Positions 35,001-43,158 of a stretch of DNA of 64,000 nt are shown here, piece after piece. The notes below the pieces were generated by a model, which did no database searches, was not told the origin of the DNA, and saw nothing but the letters and a program-made list of their open reading frames with translations. The stretch is from Dactylosporangium aurantiacum (GTDB lineage Bacteria; Actinomycetota; Actinomycetes; Mycobacteriales; Micromonosporaceae), in NCBI RefSeq assembly GCF_000716715.1, contig NZ_JNYJ01000010.1:1-64000 (forward strand). Direction: 5' to 3'. Made by a program: the position numbers and the translations under genes. Numbering within the stretch: position 1 is the stretch's first letter; each line of letters starts with the position of its first letter.

Positions 35001-35793
35001 TGCGGGCCACGATCGTGCGGTGCCGGTGCTGCACGCACTTCGGAGTGCCGGTGCTGCCGGAGGTGAGCAGGTTGACGATGAGCGCCTCGGGATCGGGCAC
35101 GGTCCACTCGGCGGGCACGGAGTCCGGCAGGGCCGCCGCGTCCAGCACGCGCAGCGCCTCGCCGCCGGGCAGCCGGCCGGCGAGGGAGCGCACCCCGTCG
35201 CGCAGCTGCGGGTCGGCGATCACCGGCGGGCGACCGAGCAGCTGCCACGCCGAGGCGAGCTTGCGCACGGCGGCGTTGTCGGTGCCGTACTCCGGCGCCG
35301 GCGCGACCGCCGTGGGCATGAAGCCGCCCAGGACGCAGGCCCACCAGGCGGTGACGAACGTGCGGCTGTCGGCGCACTGCAGCAGCACCGCGTCGCCGGG
35401 GGCCAGCCCGTGCCGGCGCAGGCCGCCCAGCATGCGGCGGGCCTCGTCGTACAGCTCGGCGTAGGTCTGCCGGTCGGTGCCGCCGTCGGGCAGCACGTAC
35501 GTGGTGCCGCGGCCGGGGGCGACGCGGGCGGCCCGTTCCAGGGCCTCCGGCAGGGTGGCGACCGCGTCCGGCGGCAGCACCGGGTCGGGCCCGCGCACCA
35601 GCGCCGGGCGGTCGGCGGGGATCTCCACGCCGGCGGGGAGGCCGGCGGTGCCCGGCCCGGCCGACCGGCGGGTGCCGGCGGCGCGCAGCTTGCGGTCGTA
35701 GACGGCGGCGGCGTCCTGGACGCCGGCGGCGCCGGCGGCGATGCGGGCGATGCTGTCCGACGGCAGGCGGGTGGCGGTGGTAGCGGTGCTCAC
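32074..35793 (-). CDS. NRPS/PKS-like trimodular protein: acyl-adenylating domain, ketoreductase, carrier protein
   Basis: A 1239-aa assembly-line protein. Residues about 70-600 form an AMP-ligase domain (TSGSTGTPKCVQH, WGMSETSSG, DGWFDTGDLGFL, final Lys in FPRQNGGKVQ); it resembles acyl/FAAL-type ligases rather than amino-acid A domains. About 610-840 is a KR structural subdomain, and 845-1090 a PKS-type ketoreductase (TGGLGGLG, LFSSVNGVFGG, active Tyr in FGAYAAANA). The C-terminal carrier has MGCDSV (Ser1201). No condensation or ketosynthase domain is present. The architecture suggests loading of a carboxylic or alpha-keto acid and reduction to a hydroxyacyl group. GTG 35793 overlaps the TE stop; GGAGGGA lies upstream. 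Confidence 0.88.
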   Translation of the reverse strand: MSTATTATRLPSDSIARIAAGAAGVQDAAAVYDRKLRAAGTRRSAGPGTAGLPAGVEIPADRPALVRGPDPVLPPDAVATLPEALERAARVAPGRGTTYVLPDGGTDRQTYAELYDEARRMLGGLRRHGLAPGDAVLLQCADSRTFVTAWWACVLGGFMPTAVAPAPEYGTDNAAVRKLASAWQLLGRPPVIADPQLRDGVRSLAGRLPGGEALRVLDAAALPDSVPAEWTVPDPEALIVNLLTSGSTGTPKCVQHRHRTIVARTYATIAANGFTDRDVSLNWMPLDHVGGMIMFNLRDVFLTCEHVNVRTESVIRRPLLWLDCVDRFKATCTWAPNFAFSLVCQRADEIAAGSWDLRSLTNICNAGEAVVARTARRFLELLAPHGLPADAMVPCWGMSETSSGVTYTHMHRDDPGAGTIALVPASLDGHLRELPAGTPGAVVVTEVGAPIPGVALRIVDPSGAVLPEGRVGRLHVSGTTVQNGYAHNDKANAESFTADGWFDTGDLGFLRDGRLFLTGRQKNMVIVNGANFPAHEIEAVVEQVTGVRPACSAVAGVPDEDTGTDALVVFFVPDTDDVPAVVEAIRTALARDLALRPTYLVPVTAQEFPRQNGGKVQRERLLEGWRAGVFDDRCYGGADDGAADTAARDTPALAVGWDPAGTPLRPRPAGALVAYVCGPAGEWLDRVADTQVTDVSQLAAALSSKDSPQVLFVAAGDPAAAPADGDTGVLARFVAVAAELARVRPDAELTVLTRGAAQAAPGDRIVPGRAGLTALVRTAASERLVARTALLDAPADAGDDELAMLAGLRHDGDVVAVREGAPLQQRLRTLALPEAFDVPAEVLPRGGTVLLTGGLGGLGRTVAEHLVVAHGARLLIVGRTPASQLADGSREALELLATIGEVRYRTADVADADALAREVTQAERAWGRGLDLVLHLAGAPVAPQWQRLSEHELRAESTGWLSRMLRPKAGGCAALDRLLTSRPDTAVVLFSSVNGVFGGTGFGAYAAANAVLDGWAQRWAAAGRRAQSIGWSMWDGPGMNQGSPLVAAARHRGLTLIDPARGTVALLGALHAGAVHLLIGADPDNEQIKPFLAADQLRGGTIAVAVVPRPGEDPQRVRAAVAARLAGEGIFARIAVTSRIERDRSGAADPAAVLAAIGSGGGGYTAPEGRLEELVAGAAADVLAVPRIGREDSFFSMGCDSVRALQLAEALSERLGAPVTVGSLYESPTVRALAATIAA

Positions 35794-36596
35794 GGTGCGG
35801 TCCCTCCGTCCAGGGCGGCGGGTGGCCCGGCGCCGGCGTCGGCGGGCAGCTGCCCACCGATCTCCCGGGCGGCCGCCGCGGTCAGTCCGACGATGAAGTA
35901 GTGGCCGCCCTCCACGGTGATGCCGGTGCGCCCGGCCCTGGTCTGCTCCTGCCAGCCGGCCAGGTCGGCCTCGCCGACCGAGCCGCTGGTGCCGCGGACG
36001 GTGGTGATCGGCACCGGCAGCGGCGGGCGGGGCCGGTGCCGGTAGTTCTCCCAGAGCTCGAACTGGCTGCGCAGCACCGGCAGCAGGAACTCCAGCAGCT
36101 GCGGGTTGCGGGCCACCGCGTCGGGCAGGCCGCCGCGGTCGCGGATGGAGGCGACGAGCCGCTCGTCCGGCAGCCGGTGCAGCGGGTGCGCCGGAGGGGG
36201 GGCCTGCGGCGCCGGCTGCTCGCCAACGATGAGCCGCCGCGGCCAGGTGCCGAACCGGGTGCCCATCTCGTGGGCCAGCTCGTAGGCCAGCAGCGCGCCG
36301 GCGCAGTGGCCGTACAGCGCGTAGGGCATCGTCGTGTACGGCCGCAGCGCGATCGCGCACGCGGTGACCAGCCCCGGGACGCTGGCCGGCAGCGGCTCGC
36401 GGGAGCGGTCCTCGTGCCCGGGCGGCTGCACCGCCAGGACCTCGACCCAGGGCGGCAGCAGCGCGGCCATCCCCTGGTAGACCGACGCGCCGCCGCCGGC
36501 GAACGGCAGGCAGACCAGCCGGAGCCGGGCGCCCTCACGGGGCACCCGGCGCACCCACGGCGAGTCCGCGGTGAAGGTGACGGTGGCGGTGCTCAT
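35790..36596 (-). CDS. Type II thioesterase with Cys nucleophile
   Basis: A 268-aa stand-alone alpha/beta-hydrolase of the NRPS-associated type II thioesterase family. The elbow, normally GHSMG, reads YGHCAGA (Cys98); the catalytic His is in EGGHYF. Family members clear misloaded carriers or release products; Cys in this position is rare and known from TE domains that form strained rings (for example the beta-lactone-forming TE of obafluorin). Start ATG and the upstream NRPS stop overlap (ATGA), and its stop overlaps the next start, so C-A-T, TE and A-KR-T form one tightly coupled operon. Confidence 0.87.
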   Translation of the reverse strand: MSTATVTFTADSPWVRRVPREGARLRLVCLPFAGGGASVYQGMAALLPPWVEVLAVQPPGHEDRSREPLPASVPGLVTACAIALRPYTTMPYALYGHCAGALLAYELAHEMGTRFGTWPRRLIVGEQPAPQAPPPAHPLHRLPDERLVASIRDRGGLPDAVARNPQLLEFLLPVLRSQFELWENYRHRPRPPLPVPITTVRGTSGSVGEADLAGWQEQTRAGRTGITVEGGHYFIVGLTAAAAREIGGQLPADAGAGPPAALDGGTAP

Positions 36597-39500
36597 CGGG
36601 CGTCCAGCTCGGCGGCCAGTTCGGCGATCTCCTCCTCGCTGCGCCCCTCGACCAGCTGGAGGGCCTCGGCGAGGGCGTCGCGCTGCGCGCCCTGGGTCGA
36701 GCTCGCCGCGTCGACGAGCGCGGACAGGCCGGACACCGTCGGCGTGGCGAAGAACTCGGCGATCGGCACGGAGACGCCGAAGACCGCGTTGACCCGCGAC
36801 GACAGCTGGATGGCCTGCAGGCTGGTGCCGCCGGCGGCGAAGAAGTTCACGTCGTTGCCGATGCGGGCGCCCAGCAGCGGGGCGAAGACCTCCTCGCGCA
36901 TGGTGCGCTCGGTGGGGGTGCTGTTCTCCTCGTCGGCCTCGGTGAGCTCGTCCACGGCGGCGAACTCCACCGCCGGCAGGCGCCGCCGGTCGATCTTGCC
37001 GCTGGGGGTGAGCGGTACCGCGTCCAACGGCACCAGCACCGAGGGCACCATGGCGGCCGGCAGCCGGCCCGCGACCGCCGACCGGACGGTGTCCAGCTGC
37101 AGCTCGCCGGGGCGCTCGGGCACCACGTAGGCCATCAGCAGCGCGCCGGTGCGCGGGTCGTTGGCGACCTCGGCGACGGCCTGGGCGACGCCGTCGACGG
37201 CCTGCAGCGCCGCCTCCACCTCGCCGAGCTCGATCCGCACGCCGCGGACCTTCACCTGGCGGTCGGCCCGGCCGACGAAGACCAGGTCCCCGGCGTCGTC
37301 CCAGACGGCGAGGTCGCCGGTGAGGTACCGGCGGGAGCCGGGCGGCCCGTCCGGGTCGGGGCGGAACCGGTCGGCGGTCAGGTCCGGCCGGCCCAGGTAG
37401 CCGCGGGCCACGCCGAGCCCGGCGACGGCCAGCTCGCCGATCGCGCCGGCCGGCAGCACCTGGGCGCCGGCGCCGTCGACCACGTACGCGCGGTGGTTGG
37501 CCATCGCCCGGCCGATCGGCGGCGACGCGGTCCACTCGCCCTCGCACAGCTTCGCCACGACGGTGACCGTGGTCTCGGTCGGGCCGTAGCCGTTCCAGAA
37601 CGCGCGGCCGCGGGCCCACCGGGTGGTCAGCTCGCCGGTGAACGCCTCACCGCCGACGAACGCGACCCGCAGCCGCGGGTAGTTCGACGGGTCGAGCAGC
37701 TCCATGATGGCCGGCGGCAGGTCGACGACGGTGATGTGCTCCTCGCGCAGCACCGCGTCCAGCGCGTCGATCGAGCGGCGCTGGTCCTCGTCGACCACGT
37801 ACAGCTCGGTGCCGTTGAGCAGCGAACCGAAGATCTCGAACACGGACACGTCGAAGCCGGGCGAGGCGAAGTGCAGCACCCGGTCCTTCGGGGTGAGGTC
37901 GAACATGTCGCGGACCGTGTGCACGAAGTTGGCCGCGTTGCGGTGCTCGACGATGACGCCCTTCGGCCGGCCGGTCGAGCCCGAGGTGTAGATGACGTAC
38001 GCGGCGGAGGCGGGCGGCACGACGGCCGGGGCGCACCGGTGGCACGCCTCCTCCTCGTCCGGCGCCACGTCCGCCGGGTCGGTGCCGACGACCAGCCGCA
38101 GCGGCTCCGGCACCCGGGCGGCGGTGCCGGGGGAGACCACGACGGTGTCGGCCGCGGTGTCCTCCAGGATCATCGTGAGCCGCTCGTCGGGCTGGCCGAT
38201 GTCCAGCGGCACGTAGGCCGCGCCGGCCCGCATGACGCCGAGGACGGCGGCGATGAGCGCGGGGCCGCGCTCCATCACGACCGGCACCAGGTCGCCGAGG
38301 CCGACGCCGGCGGCGACGAGCTGGTCGGCGATGCGGCAGGACCAGCTGTCCAGGGCCCGGTAGGTCAGGCTGCCGCCCTGCCACACGAGCGCGGTGTGGC
38401 CGGGGTCGGCGGCGACCACCTCGGCGAACAGCTCGTGCAGGGTCGTGTCGGCCGGCGCGCCGATCGGCGCGTTCCAGCGCTCCAGCACGTCGGCGCGCTC
38501 CTGCGGGGTGCCCAGCGGCGCGTCGCCGACGGGACGGTCCGGCTCGGCGGCCAGGGCGCCGAGGGTCTGCAGGAAACGCTCCAGGAGGCGGGTGGCGGTG
38601 GCGCGGCCGTAGAGGGACGTCGCGTAGCGCACCGCGACGGTGGGCCGCTCGCCGCCGCTGACCTCCAGGGCCAGCTCGAAGGTGCCGGCGCCGGCGTCGA
38701 CCTGCTCGCAGCCGATGCGCACCCCGTCGGCCTCGACGGGGGCGGCCGGCGCGCCGGTGTCGGCGAAGCCGATCTGCACCAGCGGCAGCCGGCCCGCGTC
38801 GGGCTCGACGCCGAGCGCGTCCAGCACGAGCTTGAAGGGCAGCGTGGCGTGCCGCTGTCCGGCGAGCCGGGCGGCGCGCACCTCGGCCACGACGGCGGCG
38901 AACGGGTCGGCCTCGTCCAGCTCGACCCGCAGCGGCACCAGGTTGCCGCAGTCGCCGACGAGCCGGTCGGTGTCGAACGGGCCGGCGACGTCGACCGGCA
39001 GCCCGACGGTGAGATCCGTGCGGGCGGTGTGCCGGGCGACGACGACGAGGAACGCGGCGAGGAAGACGTCGTGCCGGTCGTGGCCGGCGGCTACGAGGGC
39101 CTCGGTCGCGGTGCGCAGCCGCGGCGGCAGCGGCGCGCGGACCACGTCGCTGCTCAGGTCGAGCAGGCGCGGGCGGGCGCCGTCGGCCGGCAGCTCGGTG
39201 CCCTCCCAGCCGGCGAGGGCGCCGCGCCAGTGCTCGGCGGCGTCGCGGGCCTCGTCCTGGGTGGACCATTCGCGCTGCCAGCTCGCGTACGCGCCGAAGT
39301 CGACCGGCTCCTGCGGCCACTGCGGTGCGGCGCCGGCGACCCGGGCGCGGTACGCGACGGCCAGGTCGCGCTGCAGCACCCGGGCGGAGCGCGGGTCGAG
39401 CACGATGTAGTGGCTGGTGAGCACGAGCAGGTGCTGCTCGGGGTTGGCGCGCAGCAGCCGGAAGCGGGCCATCGGGCCGGAGTTGAGGTCCAGCCCGCGG

Positions 39501-39907
39501 CGCAGCTCGTCCTGCACGACCTCGTCGGCGCGGGCGCGCAGCTTGCCCTCCTCGACGTCCTCGACGGGCAGCGGCACCTCCGCCGGGGCCGGCTGGACGT
39601 GCTGGGTGCCCTCGGTGTCGTCGTCGGGGAACGTGGAGCGCAGCACGGTGTGCCGCTGCAGCAGGTCGGTCAGGGCGGCGCGCAGCGCGCCGGTGTCGAG
39701 CGGGCCCTCGATCGGGTAGGCGAACCCGAGACCGTACGCCCGGCTGCTGGGGGCGAACCGGTCGAACAGCCACAGCTGCTCCTGCCGGAACGACAGCGGG
39801 GCCGATCGGATCCCCGACGAGACGCCCTCCAGCCGGGCCAGCAATTCGTCCCGGCGCTCCCCGGGGAGCTGGCGCAGTCGACGAAGCAACTCGCTCTGTT
39901 GAGGCAT
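36593..39907 (-). CDS. NRPS module C-A-T with an atypical condensation domain
   Basis: A 1104-aa protein. The condensation-like domain (36-460) has HYIVLDP (166-172) in place of HHxxxDG, so the catalytic second His is Tyr. The adenylation domain (about 470-985) is complete (YTSGSTGRPKG, NGYGPTETT, YLTGDLAVW, PSGKIDRR). Aligning by eye to GrsA gives specificity residues D-V-F-D-F-G-G-V-T-K, which I cannot assign to an amino acid; Asp235 is present, so an alpha-amino acid is expected. The carrier is GGTSL (Ser1029). ATG 39907 has GGGAGGA upstream. A terminator at 40014-40045 separates it from the preceding operon, so it has its own promoter. Confidence 0.9.
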   Translation of the reverse strand: MPQQSELLRRLRQLPGERRDELLARLEGVSSGIRSAPLSFRQEQLWLFDRFAPSSRAYGLGFAYPIEGPLDTGALRAALTDLLQRHTVLRSTFPDDDTEGTQHVQPAPAEVPLPVEDVEEGKLRARADEVVQDELRRGLDLNSGPMARFRLLRANPEQHLLVLTSHYIVLDPRSARVLQRDLAVAYRARVAGAAPQWPQEPVDFGAYASWQREWSTQDEARDAAEHWRGALAGWEGTELPADGARPRLLDLSSDVVRAPLPPRLRTATEALVAAGHDRHDVFLAAFLVVVARHTARTDLTVGLPVDVAGPFDTDRLVGDCGNLVPLRVELDEADPFAAVVAEVRAARLAGQRHATLPFKLVLDALGVEPDAGRLPLVQIGFADTGAPAAPVEADGVRIGCEQVDAGAGTFELALEVSGGERPTVAVRYATSLYGRATATRLLERFLQTLGALAAEPDRPVGDAPLGTPQERADVLERWNAPIGAPADTTLHELFAEVVAADPGHTALVWQGGSLTYRALDSWSCRIADQLVAAGVGLGDLVPVVMERGPALIAAVLGVMRAGAAYVPLDIGQPDERLTMILEDTAADTVVVSPGTAARVPEPLRLVVGTDPADVAPDEEEACHRCAPAVVPPASAAYVIYTSGSTGRPKGVIVEHRNAANFVHTVRDMFDLTPKDRVLHFASPGFDVSVFEIFGSLLNGTELYVVDEDQRRSIDALDAVLREEHITVVDLPPAIMELLDPSNYPRLRVAFVGGEAFTGELTTRWARGRAFWNGYGPTETTVTVVAKLCEGEWTASPPIGRAMANHRAYVVDGAGAQVLPAGAIGELAVAGLGVARGYLGRPDLTADRFRPDPDGPPGSRRYLTGDLAVWDDAGDLVFVGRADRQVKVRGVRIELGEVEAALQAVDGVAQAVAEVANDPRTGALLMAYVVPERPGELQLDTVRSAVAGRLPAAMVPSVLVPLDAVPLTPSGKIDRRRLPAVEFAAVDELTEADEENSTPTERTMREEVFAPLLGARIGNDVNFFAAGGTSLQAIQLSSRVNAVFGVSVPIAEFFATPTVSGLSALVDAASSTQGAQRDALAEALQLVEGRSEEEIAELAAELDAR

Positions 39908-39940
39908 GCCACGGTCCTCCCAGTCAGCGTTCGATTCACT

Positions 39941-39994
39941 ACAGACTATACAGACTTCACAGCATCTGCACCGTGGAGTGCATAGATACTCCAC
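39941..39994 (-). promoter_or_regulatory. Promoter/operator region of the C-A-T NRPS operon
   Basis: On the minus strand a TATAGT -10 box lies in a direct repeat AGTCTGTAT-AGTCTGTAG (plus-strand CAGAC at 39942 and 39951). Upstream is a 7-bp inverted repeat GTGGAGT / ACTCCAC (39973-39979 and 39988-39994). The 10-mer AGTCTGTATA and the 8-mer GAGTATCT both recur upstream of the AlkZ-like gene. Confidence 0.5.
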
Positions 39995-40013
39995 AGTCGA
40001 CATTCAGCCCGAA

Positions 40014-40045
40014 GAACCCCGGCACCGTGGTCCGTGCCGGGGTTC
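40014..40045 (-). terminator. Terminator of the MFS-A-T-P450-methyltransferase-TE operon
   Basis: Perfect 12-bp arms GAACCCCGGCAC (40014-40025) and GTGCCGGGGTTC (40034-40045), 8-nt loop, 29 bases after the thioesterase stop. Confidence 0.88.
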
Positions 40046-40074
40046 CAGTGGGCGGACGTGCGGGCCGGAACCGT

Positions 40075-40806
40075 TCAGCCGAGTTTTCGTTCCAGCAGCT
40101 CCAGCAGGTCCGGCGGCGCCTCCAGGAACGTGTAGTGGGTGCCGCGCAGGACCTCCTTCTCCGTCGGCGCCCACATTGGCCAGCCGGTCATCAGCTCGTG
40201 CGGCACCTCGACGTCGGCGTCCCAGCCGATCGCGGTGATCCGCCCGGGGACGGTGCCCGCCGGGCGCCAGTACACCCGGTTGGCCTCCACGTCGGCCTCC
40301 ATCACGTCGATGAACAGGTCGACCAGCTCGTCGGCCTGCGCGGCGGCGCCCATGGCGGTCAGCAGCCCGGCGATCTCCGCCCGCAGCCCGGCCTCGTCCA
40401 GGCCGAGGAACCGGCCCCACGGGCCGTCCTGCGGCGCGACCTGGCTCGACATGAAGATCTGCCGCGGCCCGGGCAGCCCGCGTTCGGCGGCCTGGATCAC
40501 CAGCTCGAACGCCGGCAGCGCGCCGCCGCAGTGGCCGAACACCGCGTACGGGCGGGCGGTGATCAGCTCGCCGACGTCGTCCAGCATCGTCTTGGCCAGG
40601 TCCTGGTACGTGCCGAAGTGCGGCTCCCGCATCCGGTTCTCCCGCCACGGCAGCTGCAGCGGCACGACCTCGGCCGGCCCCACGCGGGACGGCCAGGCGC
40701 GGTACATGGAGGCGCCGCAGCCGGAGTAGGGCATCGCCAGCAGCAGCATCTCGGCGCCGGCGGACGGCTCGTTGAGAAACCAGCGGCGCTGGTGCGGCTC
40801 CATCAT
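40075..40806 (-). CDS. Second type II thioesterase with Cys nucleophile
   Basis: A 243-aa stand-alone thioesterase. It keeps the family start (LLLAMPYSGCGASMY) and ends with catalytic His in RGTHYTFLEAP. The elbow is FGHCGGA (Cys93), again Cys for Ser. It is distinct from the 35790 gene in sequence, so the Cys is not due to a recent duplication. Two ATGs in tandem (40806, 40803) overlap the methyltransferase stop. Last gene of the MFS-led operon. It could hydrolyse or transfer the acyl chain built on the A-T didomain or close a ring (inference). Confidence 0.85.
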   Translation of the reverse strand: MMEPHQRRWFLNEPSAGAEMLLLAMPYSGCGASMYRAWPSRVGPAEVVPLQLPWRENRMREPHFGTYQDLAKTMLDDVGELITARPYAVFGHCGGALPAFELVIQAAERGLPGPRQIFMSSQVAPQDGPWGRFLGLDEAGLRAEIAGLLTAMGAAAQADELVDLFIDVMEADVEANRVYWRPAGTVPGRITAIGWDADVEVPHELMTGWPMWAPTEKEVLRGTHYTFLEAPPDLLELLERKLG

Positions 40807-41855
40807 GCCTTCTCCCCGATCACCACACCGTTCGCGCCGGGCGCGTCGAAGCGGACCGTGTGCACCCGGGCGCAGCCGGCGTCGCGCAGCCAGCCGCCGT
40901 ACTCGGCCGCCGTGTAGTTGCGGCCCCAGGTGCCAACCAGCATGTTCATGCTCATCAGCGCCGCGTCCACCGGGCCGGACTTGTCGTCGTCCACCAGCAG
41001 CTCGCTGATCAGCAGCAGCCCGCCGGACGGCAGCGCGTCCAGGCAGCCGGCGATGATGCGGCGGTTCTGCGCCTCGTCCCAGTCGTGCAGGATCATCGAC
41101 AGCAGCACCGCGTCGTGCCCCGACGGGATCGGGTCCTTGAAGAAGTCGGCCGGCACGGTGCCGATCCGCTGCGCCATGCCGGCCGCGTCGATGCGCTGCC
41201 GGGCCAGGCCGCACACGTGCGGCAGGTCCAGCACGGTGCCGGTGAGGTGCGGGTAGCGCCGGTGCAGCTCGATCAGCGTGGCCCCGGCCCCGCCGCCGAC
41301 GTCCAGGATGCGCCGCACGCCGGACAGGTCCACGGCGGCCGCCAGCCGGCGGGCGGTGAGGGTGGAGAACGTGAACAGCCCGTCCCAGAAGGACTCCGGC
41401 CGGTTGCCAGCCTCGAACATGTTGCGGTCGGGGTCCGGCACCGGCTTGGTGGGCGCGTCGGTGCGCACCGCCTCGGTCGCCCGCAGCCAGCCGGGCGCGG
41501 TGTACTTGGCCACCATCTGCACGTAGTCGGCGAAGTAGTCGGGGCGGCCGGGCACCAGGTACCGGTCGGCGACCGCGCCGTTGTGGTAGCGGTCGCCGCG
41601 CTGCTCCAGCAGCCCCAGCGCGGTGCACGCGGTCAGCAGCACCTCCGCCGGGCGCGCGCCGATGCCGAGCCGGTCGGCCAGCTCCGCGGCGGTGGCGCCG
41701 CCGTCGTCCAGGGTCTCGAACAGGCCGGTCTCGATCGCCGCGGTCAGCGTCTGCGCCCGCCACAGGCCGGTCGCCAGGTCGATCAGCAGGGTCGGCGGCG
41801 GGCCGGTCTCCGCGGCCGGCGCCGGGCCCGGGGCGATCGTGGTCTCTGCGGTCAT
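40803..41855 (-). CDS. SAM-dependent O-methyltransferase (Methyltransf_2 type)
   Basis: A 350-aa enzyme with an N-terminal winged-helix dimerisation domain (LATGLWRAQTLTAAIETGLF) and a Rossmann methyltransferase domain with motif I LDVGGGAGATLIEL. A catalytic His is likely in LSMILHDWDE, as in plant-type and polyketide O-methyltransferases. It would methylate a hydroxyl of a small aromatic or hydroxylated amino acid unit. ATG 41855 with GAGGAG upstream, directly after the P450 stop, implies coupling with the P450: hydroxylation then O-methylation. Confidence 0.88.
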   Translation of the reverse strand: MTAETTIAPGPAPAAETGPPPTLLIDLATGLWRAQTLTAAIETGLFETLDDGGATAAELADRLGIGARPAEVLLTACTALGLLEQRGDRYHNGAVADRYLVPGRPDYFADYVQMVAKYTAPGWLRATEAVRTDAPTKPVPDPDRNMFEAGNRPESFWDGLFTFSTLTARRLAAAVDLSGVRRILDVGGGAGATLIELHRRYPHLTGTVLDLPHVCGLARQRIDAAGMAQRIGTVPADFFKDPIPSGHDAVLLSMILHDWDEAQNRRIIAGCLDALPSGGLLLISELLVDDDKSGPVDAALMSMNMLVGTWGRNYTAAEYGGWLRDAGCARVHTVRFDAPGANGVVIGEKA

Positions 41856-41856
41856 C

Positions 41857-43074
41857 TCAGCGCTCCTCACCGGTGCGGAAGCGCACCTGCACCTGGTCGA
41901 ACATGATGTGGCGGCCGTTCTCGAAGTGCAGCTCGCTCGGCCCCGCCAGGTCGTACACCGGAAGCTCGGCCAGCTCGTCGAGCACCGCGGCGAACTCGGC
42001 CCGCGCCAGGTGCACCCCCATGCAGTGGTGGATGCCGTGGCCGAAGCCGAGGTGCTGGTGGGAGTTGCCGCGGTCGGGGTCGAACGCGTCGGGGTCGGGG
42101 AACTTCTCCGGGTCCCGGTTGGCCGCGTCGAACAGCAGCACCACCCGGGCGCCGGCCGGGATCGTGGTGCCGGCGACCGTGACCTCCCGGGTGGTGACCC
42201 TGGTGAACCGGTCGGTCGGGCACCAGCGGCGCAGCGCCTCCTCAGCGACGGCGGCGCGCAGCCCGGGCTCGCGGCGCAACCGCAGCTGCAGCCCCGGATC
42301 CTGGCCCAGCGTGTGCACCAGGCGGGTGATCGAGTTCATCGTGTTGTCGTGCCCGGCGACGCAGAAGCTGACGATGATCGAGTACAGCTCCTCGTCGGGC
42401 AGGGGCCGGCCGTCGCGTCGCATGGCCGCGAGCTTGGCGATGTAACCGCCGTCGGGCTCGCGCCGGACCCGGTCGATCTCCTCGGCGAGGATGTCGTGGA
42501 ACGCGGGCCAGAACTTGCTCGCGTCGCGGTCGGTCGAGATGTACGTCCACATCGTCTTCGTCGCCGCCCGGACCCGGCTGCGGCACGCGTCGGACAGCCC
42601 GAAGGCCACCCCGAGCACCTCGATCGCGAACGGCTCGGCCAGCTCCGCCATCAGGTCGCCGTGGCCCCGCTGGACCACCGGCGCCAGCAGCCGGGCGGCG
42701 ATGCGGCGCAGCCGCGGCTCCAGCCCGCCGACCGCCTCACGGGTCACCGGGTCCGCCATCCGGTCGCGGATCTCGCGCTGCTGCGGCGGGTCGAAGTCGA
42801 TGGGGGAGAACATCGGCATCCCCTCGGCGCGCGGGAAGTGCACCCCGCGGGCCGAGCTGAAGGTCTGCCAGTCGGTGAGCGCGGCGCGCACGTCGGCGTA
42901 CCGCGACAGGATCCAGATCCCGCCGTACGCGGGGGAGTACGTGACGCCGCGCTCACGGATCTCGCTGTTCACCAGCTGCGCGGTCTCCGGGGTGTATTCC
43001 GGGTCGTGATGGTCGAAGGCGGTCACCAACCTGTCGGTGGCGTTCGCGGCCTCCATGGTCACGCCAGCTTCCAT
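41857..43074 (-). CDS. Cytochrome P450
   Basis: A 405-aa soluble bacterial P450. Haem loop [10 protein letters not shown] with Cys351, K-helix ExxR in EEALRR, and I-helix VAGHDNT. Neighbouring an A-T didomain protein recalls NRPS-associated P450s that beta-hydroxylate an amino acid tethered to a free-standing A-T protein (for example NovI with NovH, or OxyD with BpsD). Here the same division of labour is likely. ATG 43074 has GGAGG 5 bases upstream; the reading frame also offers a TTG at 43086. A GC-rich hairpin sits in the spacer before it. Confidence 0.92.
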   Translation of the reverse strand: MEAGVTMEAANATDRLVTAFDHHDPEYTPETAQLVNSEIRERGVTYSPAYGGIWILSRYADVRAALTDWQTFSSARGVHFPRAEGMPMFSPIDFDPPQQREIRDRMADPVTREAVGGLEPRLRRIAARLLAPVVQRGHGDLMAELAEPFAIEVLGVAFGLSDACRSRVRAATKTMWTYISTDRDASKFWPAFHDILAEEIDRVRREPDGGYIAKLAAMRRDGRPLPDEELYSIIVSFCVAGHDNTMNSITRLVHTLGQDPGLQLRLRREPGLRAAVAEEALRRWCPTDRFTRVTTREVTVAGTTIPAGARVVLLFDAANRDPEKFPDPDAFDPDRGNSHQHLGFGHGIHHCMGVHLARAEFAAVLDELAELPVYDLAGPSELHFENGRHIMFDQVQVRFRTGEER

Positions 43075-43097
43075 GCCAGCCTCCAAGCCGGGTCGGT

Positions 43098-43123
43098 GGG
43101 CCCATGGGGGTTCCCATGGGCCC
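43098..43123 (-). terminator. Intercistronic hairpin between the A-T and P450 genes
   Basis: Perfect 11-bp inverted repeat GGGCCCATGGG (43098-43108) and CCCATGGGCCC (43113-43123) with a 4-nt loop. It lies 24 nt upstream of the P450 start within an operon, so it may attenuate or stabilise the downstream message rather than end it. Confidence 0.6.
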
Positions 43124-43158
43124 GTGACGTTCTTGGGGTTCTGCGGTACCGCGACGCC

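Noticed and set aside
30455..35857. An 1800-codon minus-strand open frame covering the GH43 gene and the whole A-KR-T gene
   Set aside because: Only its last 461 codons (30455-31840) show protein families; the rest is an Arg/Pro/Ala-rich shadow frame of the NRPS-like gene caused by high GC.
31966..39985. Very long plus-strand open frames opposite the NRPS genes (for example 31966-35901 and 37493-39985)
   Set aside because: Arg/Gly/His-rich composition, no recognisable domains, and they lie antisense to genes with complete catalytic motifs.
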